Assembly (NCBI GenBank): GCA_963761705.1
Contig: CAVXHK010000001.1
Span: forward strand, 930,001-994,000
DNA: 64,000 nucleotides
Source: CAVVKW01 sp963761705
Lineage (GTDB): Bacteria > Verrucomicrobiota > Verrucomicrobiia > Chthoniobacterales > JAATET01
Reading direction: 5' to 3'
Shown: piece after piece, positions 50,575-59,005 of the stretch
Position numbering within the stretch: the first letter of the stretch is position 1
Layout of the letters: each line of letters begins with the position of its first letter
Notes under the pieces: generated by a model
Database searches by the model: none
Seen by the model: only the letters and a program-made list of their open reading frames with translations
Told to the model about the DNA's origin: nothing
Position numbers and translations under genes: made by a program

Positions 50575-51237
50575 ATGAAACTCGGTTGGTTTGCGGCAGT
50601 GGGTGCGATGGTGACAATGGTTGGCTGTGCCACGATGAACCCCTCCCTCACGGACGAAGAGCGAGCGATCCTGCGCTTCGATCTCGAGGGGATAAAAATC
50701 GGGGACGCGCCCGGGCAACTGGCGGTCTTCTCCCAGGTCCAACGGGTGCCGATCAAGATCGACGGCATGGACGTCTACGAGATCTACAACCCAATCCCGC
50801 AAATCTCGAACATGGTGGCTTCGTTCTACGAGAACAAACTCCGCAAACTCGAGATTCGCTACTTCGACGGACCGGGCGTGAATACCCTCACCCGAGCAGG
50901 CGGCTGGACGGGTATCCGCAACTACCTCATGGAATCCTACGGCCCACCGTCCCGCTTCGGGAACGATGTCCCCATCGTGGCCTCGCAGAAGGGTCTGCAG
51001 GTCCAATTCGCCAAGTTCAACGGCGAGTGGATCTTCTCCCGCGTCCAGCGCCAGTTGAATTACATCGCCATGGCTGACAGCAAGGGCGGCGTCGGCGTCG
51101 TCGTGATCCAAGACATCACGCCCCGGCCAGTGGTCGTGCAACCGATCGACCGCGGACGGACGACGACCACGGCGGCTCGGACCGTCGAATCCACTCCGAC
51201 GGAAGTCGTGCAGACGCGGACCGGACCGGGGTTTTAG
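50575..51237 (+). CDS. Hypothetical lipoprotein
   Basis: A 220-residue protein with a lipoprotein signal (MKLGWFAAVGAMVTMVGCAT; Cys18). The mature part (EERAILRFDLEGIKIGDAPG, YFDGPGVNTLTRAGGWTGIR, NYLMESYGPPSRFG) resembles small outer-membrane-assembly-like lipoproteins in which a variable is tracked by sequence, but I cannot name the family. The C-terminal 40 residues are Thr/Arg/Val-rich and probably disordered. It is divergent from the nuclease gene, with 103 bases between starts. Confidence 0.6.
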   Translation: MKLGWFAAVGAMVTMVGCATMNPSLTDEERAILRFDLEGIKIGDAPGQLAVFSQVQRVPIKIDGMDVYEIYNPIPQISNMVASFYENKLRKLEIRYFDGPGVNTLTRAGGWTGIRNYLMESYGPPSRFGNDVPIVASQKGLQVQFAKFNGEWIFSRVQRQLNYIAMADSKGGVGVVVIQDITPRPVVVQPIDRGRTTTTAARTVESTPTEVVQTRTGPGF

Positions 51238-51286
51238 TTCTGCTGACTAATTCGATCGGCTGGGAGCCGTTCCGACGAGGGCTGCG

Positions 51287-52615
51287 ATGAATCGAAACAT
51301 CCCGCTCTTCGTCGCGTTCCGCGTTCTCTTCAACGCGCGATTCTACTACCCGATCTTGGGGGTCCTGTTCCTGGACCTCGGGCTGACGCTCGAGCAATAT
51401 TCGATCCTCAACGTCGTCTGGGCGGTCACGATCGTGACGCTCGAGATCCCGTCCGGTGCGCTGGCCGACGTGATTGGCCGCCAGCGAATGGTCGTGATGG
51501 CGGCGGGACTCATGGTCGTGGAACTGGCCATTTTCAGCTTCGCGCCAAGCGGCAACTCAACGCTCCTCTTCTGGCTGCTCGTGATGAATCGTGTCCTCAG
51601 CGGTGCCGCCGAGGCCTCCGCCAGCGGAGCGGACGAAGCCCTGGCGTACGACTCGCTGCCACCGGAGGACCGGGAAGAGGGTTGGCCGACGGTGCTGGAG
51701 TCGCTCACCCGCTGGCAGTCCGGCGCGTTCTTCGTGGCCATGGTGGTCGGCGGCGCGCTCTACGACGCGGCGTTCATCGGGAACGTCGCCGAGTGGTTCG
51801 GCTCGGCTTGGCGACCCGAGGCGGCGGACGTCGCGCGGTGGCCCGTCTTCGTGACGTTCGCGATGTCGATCGGCTGCTTCGGCGTTGCGCTCGCGATGCG
51901 GGAAGTCCCCCGGGCGCGAGCGGGTGACGACGACCCCGACCGCCCGGATCCCGGCCCGCCGGTCGGCGAAGCCATCGCGAACGTCTGGGCCGGCGCGAAG
52001 TTCGTCGCCACGGATCGCCGCGTCCTGCTCGTTCTGTTGGCGGCGGTCGTCTGCGACAGTCTGGTGCGGCTTTTCATGACGTTCGAGAGCAATTACCTGC
52101 GCCTAATCGCGCTCCCGGAAGTCCTCTTCGGCGTGATCGGAGCCGGCATGGCGCTGCTCGGGTTCGTCGCGGCCCCCATCGCGCGGAAAATGGTCCGCGG
52201 CGGCACGGCTCCACGCAATTTCGCCGTCCTCGGTGCCCTCATGCTCACCGGCCTCGTCGCGGCGGCGTTCGCGGTCCCGTGGTGGGGCGTAGCGGCGGTC
52301 ATCCCGCTCGGCGCCGCCTTCCCGATGCTCAGCTTCTTCGTCTCGCACTACCTCAACTCGTGGACCGCCTCCGAGCTGCGAGCGACCGTCCTCAGCTTCC
52401 GCGGCGTCTTCTTCAACCTGGCTTACGGCGCGGCGGGCATCCTCTTCGCGGCCCTCACCGGTCGACTTCGCTCGGCGTCCCCCGACGCGAGCGAGAACGC
52501 CATTTTCGCCGACGCCATCCTCTGGTTGCCCGGCACTTTCGTCGTGGTCGCGGCGGCGGTCGCCGCGTTTGCGCTGGCGTCGCGCGGGCGCATCGCGAAA
52601 AGTCGCGGTCAATGA
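51287..52615 (+). CDS. MFS transporter
   Basis: A 442-residue protein with about twelve hydrophobic segments. The loop between helices 2 and 3 carries the MFS signature in GALADVIGRQRMVVMAAGLM, and helix 4 has NRVLSGAAEASASGADEAL. Long charged loops (EVPRARAGDDDPDRPDPGPP) separate the halves. Substrate unknown. It overlaps the following glycosyltransferase by 4 bases (ATGA), so a role in export or uptake of a sugar-bearing compound is possible. It is not next to the ars operon and lacks an adjacent GAPDH gene, so ArsJ is not supported. Confidence 0.85.
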   Translation: MNRNIPLFVAFRVLFNARFYYPILGVLFLDLGLTLEQYSILNVVWAVTIVTLEIPSGALADVIGRQRMVVMAAGLMVVELAIFSFAPSGNSTLLFWLLVMNRVLSGAAEASASGADEALAYDSLPPEDREEGWPTVLESLTRWQSGAFFVAMVVGGALYDAAFIGNVAEWFGSAWRPEAADVARWPVFVTFAMSIGCFGVALAMREVPRARAGDDDPDRPDPGPPVGEAIANVWAGAKFVATDRRVLLVLLAAVVCDSLVRLFMTFESNYLRLIALPEVLFGVIGAGMALLGFVAAPIARKMVRGGTAPRNFAVLGALMLTGLVAAAFAVPWWGVAAVIPLGAAFPMLSFFVSHYLNSWTASELRATVLSFRGVFFNLAYGAAGILFAALTGRLRSASPDASENAIFADAILWLPGTFVVVAAAVAAFALASRGRIAKSRGQ

Positions 52616-53724
52616 TCCGCGTCCTGCACGTCATCGACAGTCTGGATCTCGGCGGGGCGCAGACGGCGCTGCTCAACCTCGTCAAATTCGCGGACCGCAC
52701 GCGCTTCCGCCACGAAGTCGCGGCGATGCACGGAGCGGGATTTTTCGCGGCGGCCTTCCGCGAGATCGACGTTCCGGTTCACTCGCTCTCGGTCGCAAAA
52801 TGGCCACCCGCCTACCTCTGGCGGCTGCCCGGCCTGCTCCGACGCGGCAAGTTCGACGTCGTCCAGTGTCACCTCTTCGGCGCGAACTGGATCGCCAAGC
52901 CCATCGCCGCCCTCGCCGGGACCCGCGCCATCTACCATCACGACCAGTGCAACGACGCGTTCCGGGCGGGGTCGCGACTGGTCACCCTCGTCGACGCGTT
53001 GACGAATCGGCTCTCGACGCGCGTGCTCGCCGTGTCCCGCTCGGTCGAGCGGTTTGCCGTCGACGTCGAAGGCGTGCCAGCGGAGCGCGTGTCGTACCTG
53101 CCGAACAGCGTGGACCTCACGGAGTTCTCGCCCGCCGACGCGGACGAACGGTCGGCGGCGCGGCGGCAGTTCGGCCTCCCGGAGTCGGGGGTGATCGTCG
53201 GCGGCGTGGGGCGGTTGGTGTTTCAAAAGAATTTCGACCTGCTCCTCGAAGCCGTTTCTCCGCTGTTGCGGCAGCGCCCGGGCGTGACCGTCGCGATTTT
53301 CGGTGCGGGACCGGACGACGCGGCCCTGCGGGAGCAGGCGCGACCCCTCGGCGACCGCGTTCGTTTCCTCGGTCAAGTCGCGGACCGGCGAGCCGTCTAC
53401 GCGGCGCTCGATCTGCTCGTCCTGCCCTCGCGGTTCGAGGGTCTTCCGATGACCGCGCTCGAGGCCATGGCCGCGGGTGTGCCCGTTGTCGCCACCGCGG
53501 TCGACGGCATGCGCGAGCTCGTCGCGGCAGAACCTGGCGCGGCGCGCTTGGTGCCGGTTGGAGACCCGGTCGCTCTGCGGGAAGCCCTCGCGCGGCTGCT
53601 GGACGATGGCTCGGCGAGGTCAGGGCTGGCTGCGACCGCGAGACCGCTGGTCGAGCGGCGTTTCGACGCCCGAAGGCTCGCCGCCGAGTTGGAGGCACTC
53701 TACTCGCGCGACCTGCTGCCATGA
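52612..53724 (+). CDS. Family 4 glycosyltransferase
   Basis: A 370-residue GT-B fold enzyme. The acceptor domain begins VLHVIDSLDLGGAQTALLNL. The donor domain begins near VIVGGVGRLVFQKNFDLLLE and holds FLGQVADRRAVYAALDLLVL and the nucleotide-sugar signature SRFEGLPMTALEAMAAGVPV (EX7E). It probably adds a sugar in lipid- or polysaccharide synthesis. Both ends overlap neighbours by ATGA, forming a compact MFS-GT-lipoprotein operon. Confidence 0.92.
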   Translation: MIRVLHVIDSLDLGGAQTALLNLVKFADRTRFRHEVAAMHGAGFFAAAFREIDVPVHSLSVAKWPPAYLWRLPGLLRRGKFDVVQCHLFGANWIAKPIAALAGTRAIYHHDQCNDAFRAGSRLVTLVDALTNRLSTRVLAVSRSVERFAVDVEGVPAERVSYLPNSVDLTEFSPADADERSAARRQFGLPESGVIVGGVGRLVFQKNFDLLLEAVSPLLRQRPGVTVAIFGAGPDDAALREQARPLGDRVRFLGQVADRRAVYAALDLLVLPSRFEGLPMTALEAMAAGVPVVATAVDGMRELVAAEPGAARLVPVGDPVALREALARLLDDGSARSGLAATARPLVERRFDARRLAAELEALYSRDLLP

Positions 53725-54203
53725 GGGCGCTGCTCGTGGTGGGACTGGCGGCTTGCCTCTTGGCGGGCTGCGCGGTGGTGAATTTCCTCCCCGGGGAGGA
53801 GCCGATTCACCTCGTCGTCCGGGGCGGCGCACCGTTTTGGACCTACGGCCCCCAGCAGGCGGGCGGACCGAATGAGCGTTTGACGCTTGGCGACCAAATT
53901 GCGGTCTTGCGCTGGGAATACGGATTCAGTCGAGTCCAGCTGGAGTCTGGTGCGACGGGATACGTCGCCAACGAAGACATCGAACCCGCTCCGCCCGGGA
54001 CTCCCCGGCGAATCGCGGTCTCGAACGCCGCGGCACCCCGCCCGCGCGGGCGACCGGCCAACCCGATCCCGGCCGCGGTCGAGAATCCCGACCGACCGCC
54101 CCGCCCCCGCTACGAGGGCCCGATCGTCGACGACGCCCCGCTCCCGATGCCGGACCCCGACCTCGACACCGCCCCGCCGGATGCTCCCGGTGAGTTGTTT
54201 TAG
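53721..54203 (+). CDS. Lipoprotein with SH3-like N-terminal part and Pro-rich tail
   Basis: A 160-residue protein with a lipoprotein signal (MRALLVVGLAACLLAGCAVV; Cys17). Residues about 30-90 (PNERLTLGDQIAVLRWEYGF, SRVQLESGATGYVANEDIEP) look like a bacterial SH3 fold. The rest is Pro/Arg/Asp-rich and likely disordered. It overlaps the glycosyltransferase by ATGA. Precise function unknown; cell-wall attachment is a reasonable guess. Confidence 0.65.
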   Translation: MRALLVVGLAACLLAGCAVVNFLPGEEPIHLVVRGGAPFWTYGPQQAGGPNERLTLGDQIAVLRWEYGFSRVQLESGATGYVANEDIEPAPPGTPRRIAVSNAAAPRPRGRPANPIPAAVENPDRPPRPRYEGPIVDDAPLPMPDPDLDTAPPDAPGELF

Positions 54204-54230
54204 CCAGGAGGGGGAAAGAAATCGCCACCC

Positions 54231-54346
54231 GAGGCGCTGCAGCGAAGCAAAGCTGAACCAATGAACGGACTGACCCCTCCCTCCTTACGAGGCGCTGCAG
54301 CGAAGCAAAGCTGAACCAATGAACGGACTGACCCCTCCCTCCTTAG
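54231..54346. repeat. Two tandem 58-base units carrying the REP/RAYT 25-mer
   Basis: Units at 54231-54288 and 54289-54346 are essentially identical and start GAGGCGCTGCAGCGAAGC. Each contains the 25-mer beginning TGAACCAATGAACGGACTGA and ending CCCCT (54254-54278 and 54312-54336). The same 25-mer lies at 58981-59005, and its reverse complement lies at 57855-57879 and 57926-57950 around the RAYT gene. They are therefore REP-like elements mobilised or once mobilised by that transposase. The gap sits between convergent genes. Confidence 0.8.
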
Positions 54347-54381
54347 GCTTGAAATTGGTCCCGTTGAACGAAGCAGAAACG

Positions 54382-54409
54382 AAAAACCCGCGGGGATCCC
54401 CCCGCGGGT
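54382..54409 (-). terminator. Rho-independent terminator of the PEP-CTERM gene
   Basis: A 10-base perfect stem (ACCCGCGGGG at 54386-54395 paired with CCCCGCGGGT at 54400-54409, loop of four) is followed on the minus strand by TTTTTCGTTT. It lies 28 bases after the stop of the minus-strand PEP-CTERM gene, the expected place. Confidence 0.88.
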
Positions 54410-54436
54410 CTTCCAAGTTAAAGTGGTTAGGTGACC

Positions 54437-55210
54437 TTACGCGGTCATCCGACGGCGGCGAGCGAACGCGACGAGCACAACCAAGCCGGCGATGCCCAAA
54501 GCATACTCGTGTGGCTCGGGAACGGCTGCTGCTTCAATTGTAAAGCCAGAAACTGGAGTATATACCGTGTCACTGCCCGTCCAATTCGCTTCATCGGAAA
54601 TCGCGCTGAACAAGAACGCGGCAGTCCCCGAAGTGATGCCGGAATAGTAAATATTGTCGAACTCGTCTCCCGAACCGGTGCCAGCAGCTTTTGCGATTGC
54701 ACCACTGCCTACAGTCAAACTAGTCGGAATAGCCGTGTTGTTGGAGGAGCTACTGCTACTAGTACTGAATCCAAATGGTGTGCTTGAAACGGCAAAGAGG
54801 AAACCCGGAGACAAATCAGAACCACTGAAGGCCAATACTCCATCGCCAGCAGTTGAAAAATTCATCCCGTTACCTCCCACCACGGCATCCGAGATACTCG
54901 ACCACCCAGACAGAGCACCCCACTGAGCATTCGTGGACGCTGAACCACTGATAACCGTTCCGGCAGCTGTTAGCGACGAGAACGTGAATGTTGCTCCGCC
55001 CTCACCGCCACGGAATGCTTCTGTGTCGGACAGCCATCCTGAGTCAGTAAAACTAACGGATTCTCCGATGGCGAAGTCCCGCAAGATTACGAATGACAAA
55101 GTTTTGGTGTCAGCACCCATTCCGATTATTGCTATATCCCCGATCAGCTGCGCGTGAGCTCCTGTCGCCAAACCAGCCGCGACAGCCATTGTAAGTAGTA
55201 TTTTTTTCAT
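54437..55210 (-). CDS. PEP-CTERM sorting domain protein
   Basis: A 257-residue exported protein. It has a signal peptide (MKKILLTMAVAAGLATGAHA), a Gly/Ser/Thr-rich body (FRGGEGGATFTFSSLTAAGT and a run of Ser near residue 155), and the C-terminal sorting signal VPEPHEYALGIAGLVVLV followed by AFARRRR. Such proteins are cleaved after the PEP motif by an exosortase and exported with the extracellular matrix. No exosortase gene is in the window. Base composition is lower in GC than its neighbours. The ATG is preceded by AGGGG, a usable Shine-Dalgarno sequence. Confidence 0.92.
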   Translation of the reverse strand: MKKILLTMAVAAGLATGAHAQLIGDIAIIGMGADTKTLSFVILRDFAIGESVSFTDSGWLSDTEAFRGGEGGATFTFSSLTAAGTVISGSASTNAQWGALSGWSSISDAVVGGNGMNFSTAGDGVLAFSGSDLSPGFLFAVSSTPFGFSTSSSSSSNNTAIPTSLTVGSGAIAKAAGTGSGDEFDNIYYSGITSGTAAFLFSAISDEANWTGSDTVYTPVSGFTIEAAAVPEPHEYALGIAGLVVLVAFARRRRMTA

Positions 55211-55669
55211 TTTTTTCCCCTGAGTGTTTGTTTTGTTTTCTAGGACAACCTACGGGTAGCACCACCCATGCCAACAGGGTGAGTGGTGTCCGTTTGCCGA
55301 TCCACGACGAGAGAACGATTTCGCTCCAAGGCCCGCAACGATTGGTCTGTCACAAATCCGTTGCATTCACAGCCCACTGAAGGAAACCGACTTACGCCAT
55401 CCATATCGAGTGATCCCGCCGCGATCATGCCCGTCCATTTCCTCATCGGGGATTCGTTGTTTCTTTTGAATATCTTTGCATTGCCCCAAACGATCCGGCT
55501 CAAAGCCGAAAGAAATTCGCGACACCCCCTGCCAAAAAACCACCAGCTGGTATGAACCGTAGGGAAAGGGGTCGGAAAGGGGTCAGGCGACATGAAAGAC
55601 TGATAGATACGAGGTTTGCGAACGTCGCTGGCGGGAGAGCCTGATAAATCCAATGGTGTAAATTGTAGG
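55211..55669. other. Region upstream of the IS110 transposase
   Basis: This 459-base stretch holds the PEP-CTERM promoter on its left and the left end of the IS110-type element on its right. Near 55565-55590 it has AAAGGGGTCGG followed by AAAGGGGTCAGGCGACATG, whose AAAGGGGTCAG resembles the RAYT-associated repeat family. A minus-strand open frame of 159 codons spans it but has no recognisable motif. In IS110 elements a bridge RNA is encoded in the noncoding end next to the transposase; it would be expected just before 55670, but I could not delimit it. Confidence 0.4.
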
Positions 55670-56887
55670 ATGAAAACCCGTCCTACCCCAATCGCCGTCG
55701 ATCCAACCTTCATTGGCATCGATTACCACAAGAGATACAGCGTTTATTGTGCGCTGGATTCCCAAGGCACGATGCTCGGCCAAGGCCGCATCGATCACGC
55801 CATTCCGGCGGACTTCAGGCGGCTTGTCGAATGCTGGCCCGGTTGCAAGGTCGTCTTCGAGGCCACGATGAACTGGCATTGGCTCTACGAGATTCTCGAA
55901 GCCGTCCTTCCGAGTGAAGACATCGTCCTGGCCAACCCGTTCAAGACAAGGATCATCGCCGAGGCCCAGATCAAGACCGACAAGATCGACGCCCGGGCGT
56001 TAGCCGATCTGCTGCGGGCCAATTTGGTCTCCTGCGTTCACGTTCCTTGCCGCCAGACCCGCCAGATCAAAGAGGTCCTGCGACAGCGCTGTTTTTTCGT
56101 GCGTCAGCGCACGATGCTGCGCAATCGGATCCATCGACTACTCGGCGGCCAACACGATCTCAAATTGCCACAATGCAGTGATCTCTTCGGCAAGAAGGGC
56201 TTGAGCTTCTTGGAGAAGCTCGAGCTTCCCGATCCCGCCGGTCTGCTGCTCACCCAACAGCTCGCCCTACTCAATGAACTGGTCGCCCGCATCCGCGAGA
56301 ATGAACGAGCGCTGGCTGGCATGCTCGATGACAGCCCAGAGTTGACGCGCGTGCAGAGCATTCCCGGCATGGGACCCATTCTGGCGGCTGTCGTTGTCGC
56401 CGAGATCGACGGGATTGGCCGTTTCCCCTCTGCCCAGAAGCTCTGCGGTTACGCCGGACTTTGTCCCTCGACGAGCAGCAGTGGCGGAAAGACCCATCAG
56501 GGACGACTCCTGACCCAATGCAACAAGTGGCTGCGCTGGGCCTTCGTCGAGGCGGCCTGGGTGTCCGTCGGTTGCTCGCCCTACTTCGGCGACTATTACA
56601 AAGCCAAACGCGCCCACGGCAAAAAGGCCAACACCGCCATCCTGGCCACCGCCCGCCGGATGGCTCGCATCACGTGGAGCCTCTTGACCCAGGAGCGAAC
56701 CTACACGAACTTTCCAGTGACCCAAAAACTCCGATGCCAGGGCCGCGACGCGGGAGTCCTTCCCCGACGCGGTCCGGCAAAGGAAAGGGTCAATCCACCA
56801 GCTCCAACGAAAGCCCGAGCCTCTTTGCGAAAATCCTCTTCGAACAATTTCCCCAGCCGCTCCAATGCACGACTGGTTGGTCGCTAA
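55670..56887 (+). mobile_element. IS110-family transposase
   Basis: A 405-residue DEDD-type recombinase. The N-terminal RuvC-like domain has FIGIDYHKRYSVYCALDSQG (first Asp), VVFEATMNWHWLYEIL (Glu) and IKTDKIDARALADLLRANL (last Asps). The C-terminal Tnp domain has IPGMGPILAAVVVAEIDGIG and GYAGLCPSTSSSGGKTHQG, with the catalytic Ser region. The gene appears complete. The upstream ATG at 55616 is not used because DEDD likeness starts after 55670. IS110 elements lack terminal inverted repeats and insert by RNA-guided recombination, so ends cannot be set from one copy. Confidence 0.93.
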
Positions 56888-57228
56888 GTCCTAGCACTTA
56901 GTCGGCGCACCTTGGGTCAGGATGGAGGGCTGGGGATCTGATCGTCGCAATGGATGGGGGCCTCTGAATGCCATGCCCGCCCCGCAGAGAAGTGTGATTC
57001 CAGCATCGCTTTCCTCCCAAGTCCCCGGTTCCTGCTATTGATAGGAACCACGGCATCCTCGCGTCCCGAGCACCTTCCTCGGATCCGCAGCGACCTTCTT
57101 CTCACCTTCACCTGCCTAAAAACTCTCGTGTTTTAGCCCCTTGACACGCCCTTCACGTCTCTTTCAGAGAAGTCCGTTCATTGGTTCAGAATGTTTGACG
57201 GCATCGAGAAAGTGGTTGAGGAACGGGC
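56888..57228. other. Region between IS110 transposase and the RAYT remnant
   Basis: This 341-base stretch follows the transposase stop. Its left part probably contains the right end of the IS110 element. From 57170 it carries AGTCCGTTCATTGGTTCAGA and the rest of the 71-base RAYT leader repeat (to 57228), lacking the first bases of the other copies. No gene is seen. Confidence 0.4.
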
Positions 57229-57274
57229 ATGCCGAGACCGGTTCGAATTGAATACGCTGACGCGGTTTATCACG
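57229..57274 (+). pseudogene. Truncated 5' copy of the RAYT gene
   Basis: The 46 bases starting at the ATG at 57229 (ATGCCGAGACCGGTTCGAAT ...) match the first 46 bases of the intact RAYT gene at 57991 exactly and then break off into GAAAGGGGTCAGTCC. The 60 bases in front also match the intact gene's leader except for one T/C difference. It is therefore a duplicated leader plus 15 codons left by recombination or transposition. Confidence 0.85.
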
Positions 57275-57423
57275 GGAAAGGGGTCAGTCCGGAATGGCGT
57301 TAAGATAAGGGGGATTTGGGATGGATTAGGCTGCGAAGCTCCTGGTTAGGTGAGGCGAGCCGAAATCTGCGTCATGGATGATTTAAAGCGTTACACAGTA
57401 ATGGTTTAAAGGTATGTTTCAGC

Positions 57424-57852
57424 ATGGCGAACAGCACCCCGTTTTTCCGAGCGTTTGGACCACTTTTGTTTGGACGTGCGCCCAGGCGAGCGCTGGATCA
57501 GATTGGTCGGATCAAGGGACTCGAAGACGTTTACAGCCTGTTCGGGGATTTGATTCCCAAGGCGATGCTCGCTCCCTCGGATCGGGGCGTGGGCAGTCGT
57601 GAACGCTGCTTGCCCGCACGGGTGACGTTCTGGGCATTCATGGCTCAAGTTCTGAGTCCGGGGATGGGCTGCCGGGAGGTCGTCAGCAAGGTGGAGGCGT
57701 GGTGGCGGTGGGCGCAGATCAATCCGGGCGTGTCGTTGAGCGCGAGCGCCTATTCGCAGGCTCGTTTGCGGCTGGACAAGCAGGGCTTGGAAGTCATCGC
57801 CGCGCAGGTTGCCCACGTTCTCGATCGCAATACCTTAACCCGAGAGAAGTAG
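57424..57852 (+). pseudogene. Truncated IS4-like transposase, N-terminal part
   Basis: The 142-residue frame (FRAFGPLLFGRAPRRALDQI, VYSLFGDLIPKAMLAPSDRG, RVTFWAFMAQVLSPGMGCRE, ASAYSQARLRLDKQGLEVIA) looks like the N-terminal domain of an IS4-type DDE transposase. None of the catalytic DDE residues is present because the frame ends at TAG, whose three bases are the first three of the 71-base repeat. The element was thus cut by the RAYT-linked repeat. Family call is from likeness, moderately sure. Confidence 0.65.
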
Positions 57853-57991
57853 AAAGGGGTCAGTCCGTTCATTGGTTCAGAATGCTTGACGGCATCGAGA
57901 AAGTGGTTGAGGAACGGGCATAGAAAGGGGTCAGTCCGTTCATTGGTTCAGAATGCTTGACGGCATCGAGAAAGTGGTTGAGGAACGGGCA
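57850..57991. repeat. Tandem 71-base repeat leading into the RAYT gene
   Basis: Units at 57850-57920 and 57921-57991 begin TAGAAAGGGGTCAGTCCGTT and end GGTTGAGGAACGGGCA, with the RAYT start codon overlapping the end of the second. The first unit supplies the stop codon of the IS4 remnant. A third, 5'-truncated copy lies at 57170-57228. The reverse complement of the 25-mer core occurs at 58981-59005 and in the tandem at 54231-54346. Confidence 0.85.
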
Positions 57992-58836
57992 TGCCGAGAC
58001 CGGTTCGAATTGAATACGCTGACGCGGTTTATCACGTGATTTGCCGAGGTGACCGACGGGAAGCGATTTTCAAAGACGATCGTGATCGTTTGACCTTTTT
58101 GAAGACGCTTGGGGAGGTGTGCGAACGGACGGGGTGGAAGATCCGGAGCTACGTGCTGATGGGGAACCATTATCACCTGCAGCTTCACACACCGGAGGCA
58201 AATTTGGTGAGGGGGATGCACTGGTTCCAAGGGACCTACACGGCGCGATCGAATGCTCGGCACCGAGAGCGAGGCCATCTCTTCCAAGGGCGATACAAGG
58301 CTATCCCGATCGAGACCGCCGATGAAAGCTACGGAAAAGTCGTCTGTGATTACATTCACTTAAATCCGGCGCGGGCGGGCTTGATCGACGATCCGGGTGG
58401 ACGGTTGGTCGATTATCAATGGAGCAGCTTTCCGGCGTTGGCGGCGGGACGGGGTTTGCCGGTCTGGCTGGATCCGGGGGCCGCGATGGGGGGTCACGGT
58501 TGGTCATTTCGAAGCGGTTCGGATCGGAACGCTTTCGCCGCGTATTTGGAGGATCGCGCAAGGGAGTCGGTGGCCGGGAGTGATGACGATCGTGATCGGT
58601 GGAAAGATCTGAAGAGGGGCTGGTTTCTGGGGAGCGAGTCGTTTCGTGAACGGCTCAACCGGATCGCGTCAGAATCCGTTCTGGCGAACAGGCGCGAGTC
58701 GTTCGAAACGACAATTCTTCGATCACACGACGAGGCGGCGGCGAATCAGCTCTTGGCAGACGGGATGGAACGCCTCGAGATCTCGGAGGACCAACTTGCC
58801 GGCTCCGACCGAGTGACGTGCGGGTGCAGGGATTGA
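57991..58836 (+). mobile_element. REP-associated tyrosine transposase (RAYT)
   Basis: A 281-residue Y1-transposase-like protein. The metal-binding HUH motif is in VLMGNHYHLQLHTPEANLVR (His-Tyr-His). It is followed by GHLFQGRYKAI and the catalytic-Tyr region YGKVVCDYIHLNPARAGLID. The N-terminus PRPVRIEYADAVYHVICRGD is typical of the group. RAYTs nick single-stranded DNA at REP palindromes and spread REP elements. Here the gene is bracketed by inverted copies of a 25-mer (57926-57950 and 58981-59005), so gene plus repeats form a mobile unit. Confidence 0.92.
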
Positions 58837-58980
58837 TTTGGTCAATCAAAACTCGGTCGGTGATGAGCGATGAATGGGTCGGCAGGCGCATCGGGTGCGG
58901 TCATCGAAGCAACATCGGTCGCGCAATTCGTCGCTTTGGGTCCAACGATGAAGAGTCGGTGCGGCTAGTGCGGGAGAAAT

Positions 58981-59005
58981 TGAACCAATGAACGGACTGA
59001 CCCCT
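58981..59005. repeat. Right-hand inverted copy of the RAYT 25-mer
   Basis: Begins TGAACCAATGAACGGACTGA and ends CCCCT, the exact reverse complement of 57926-57950. With that copy it brackets the RAYT gene. It touches the TAG stop codon of the minus-strand TIGR01777 gene (59004-59006), so the unit inserted right at that gene's end. Confidence 0.88.

Noticed and set aside
51287..52615. MFS transporter as ArsJ of the ars operon
   Set aside because: It lies 1.8 kb beyond the operon with a convergent nuclease between, has no GAPDH partner, and is coupled instead to a glycosyltransferase.
55240..55719. A 159-codon minus-strand open frame upstream of IS110
   Set aside because: No recognisable motif, no leader, and it crosses into the transposase start; kept only as part of a noncoding region.
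57850..57991. Tandem repeats as a CRISPR array
   Set aside because: Units are contiguous 71-base copies without spacers, and no cas gene is present; they belong to the RAYT leader.
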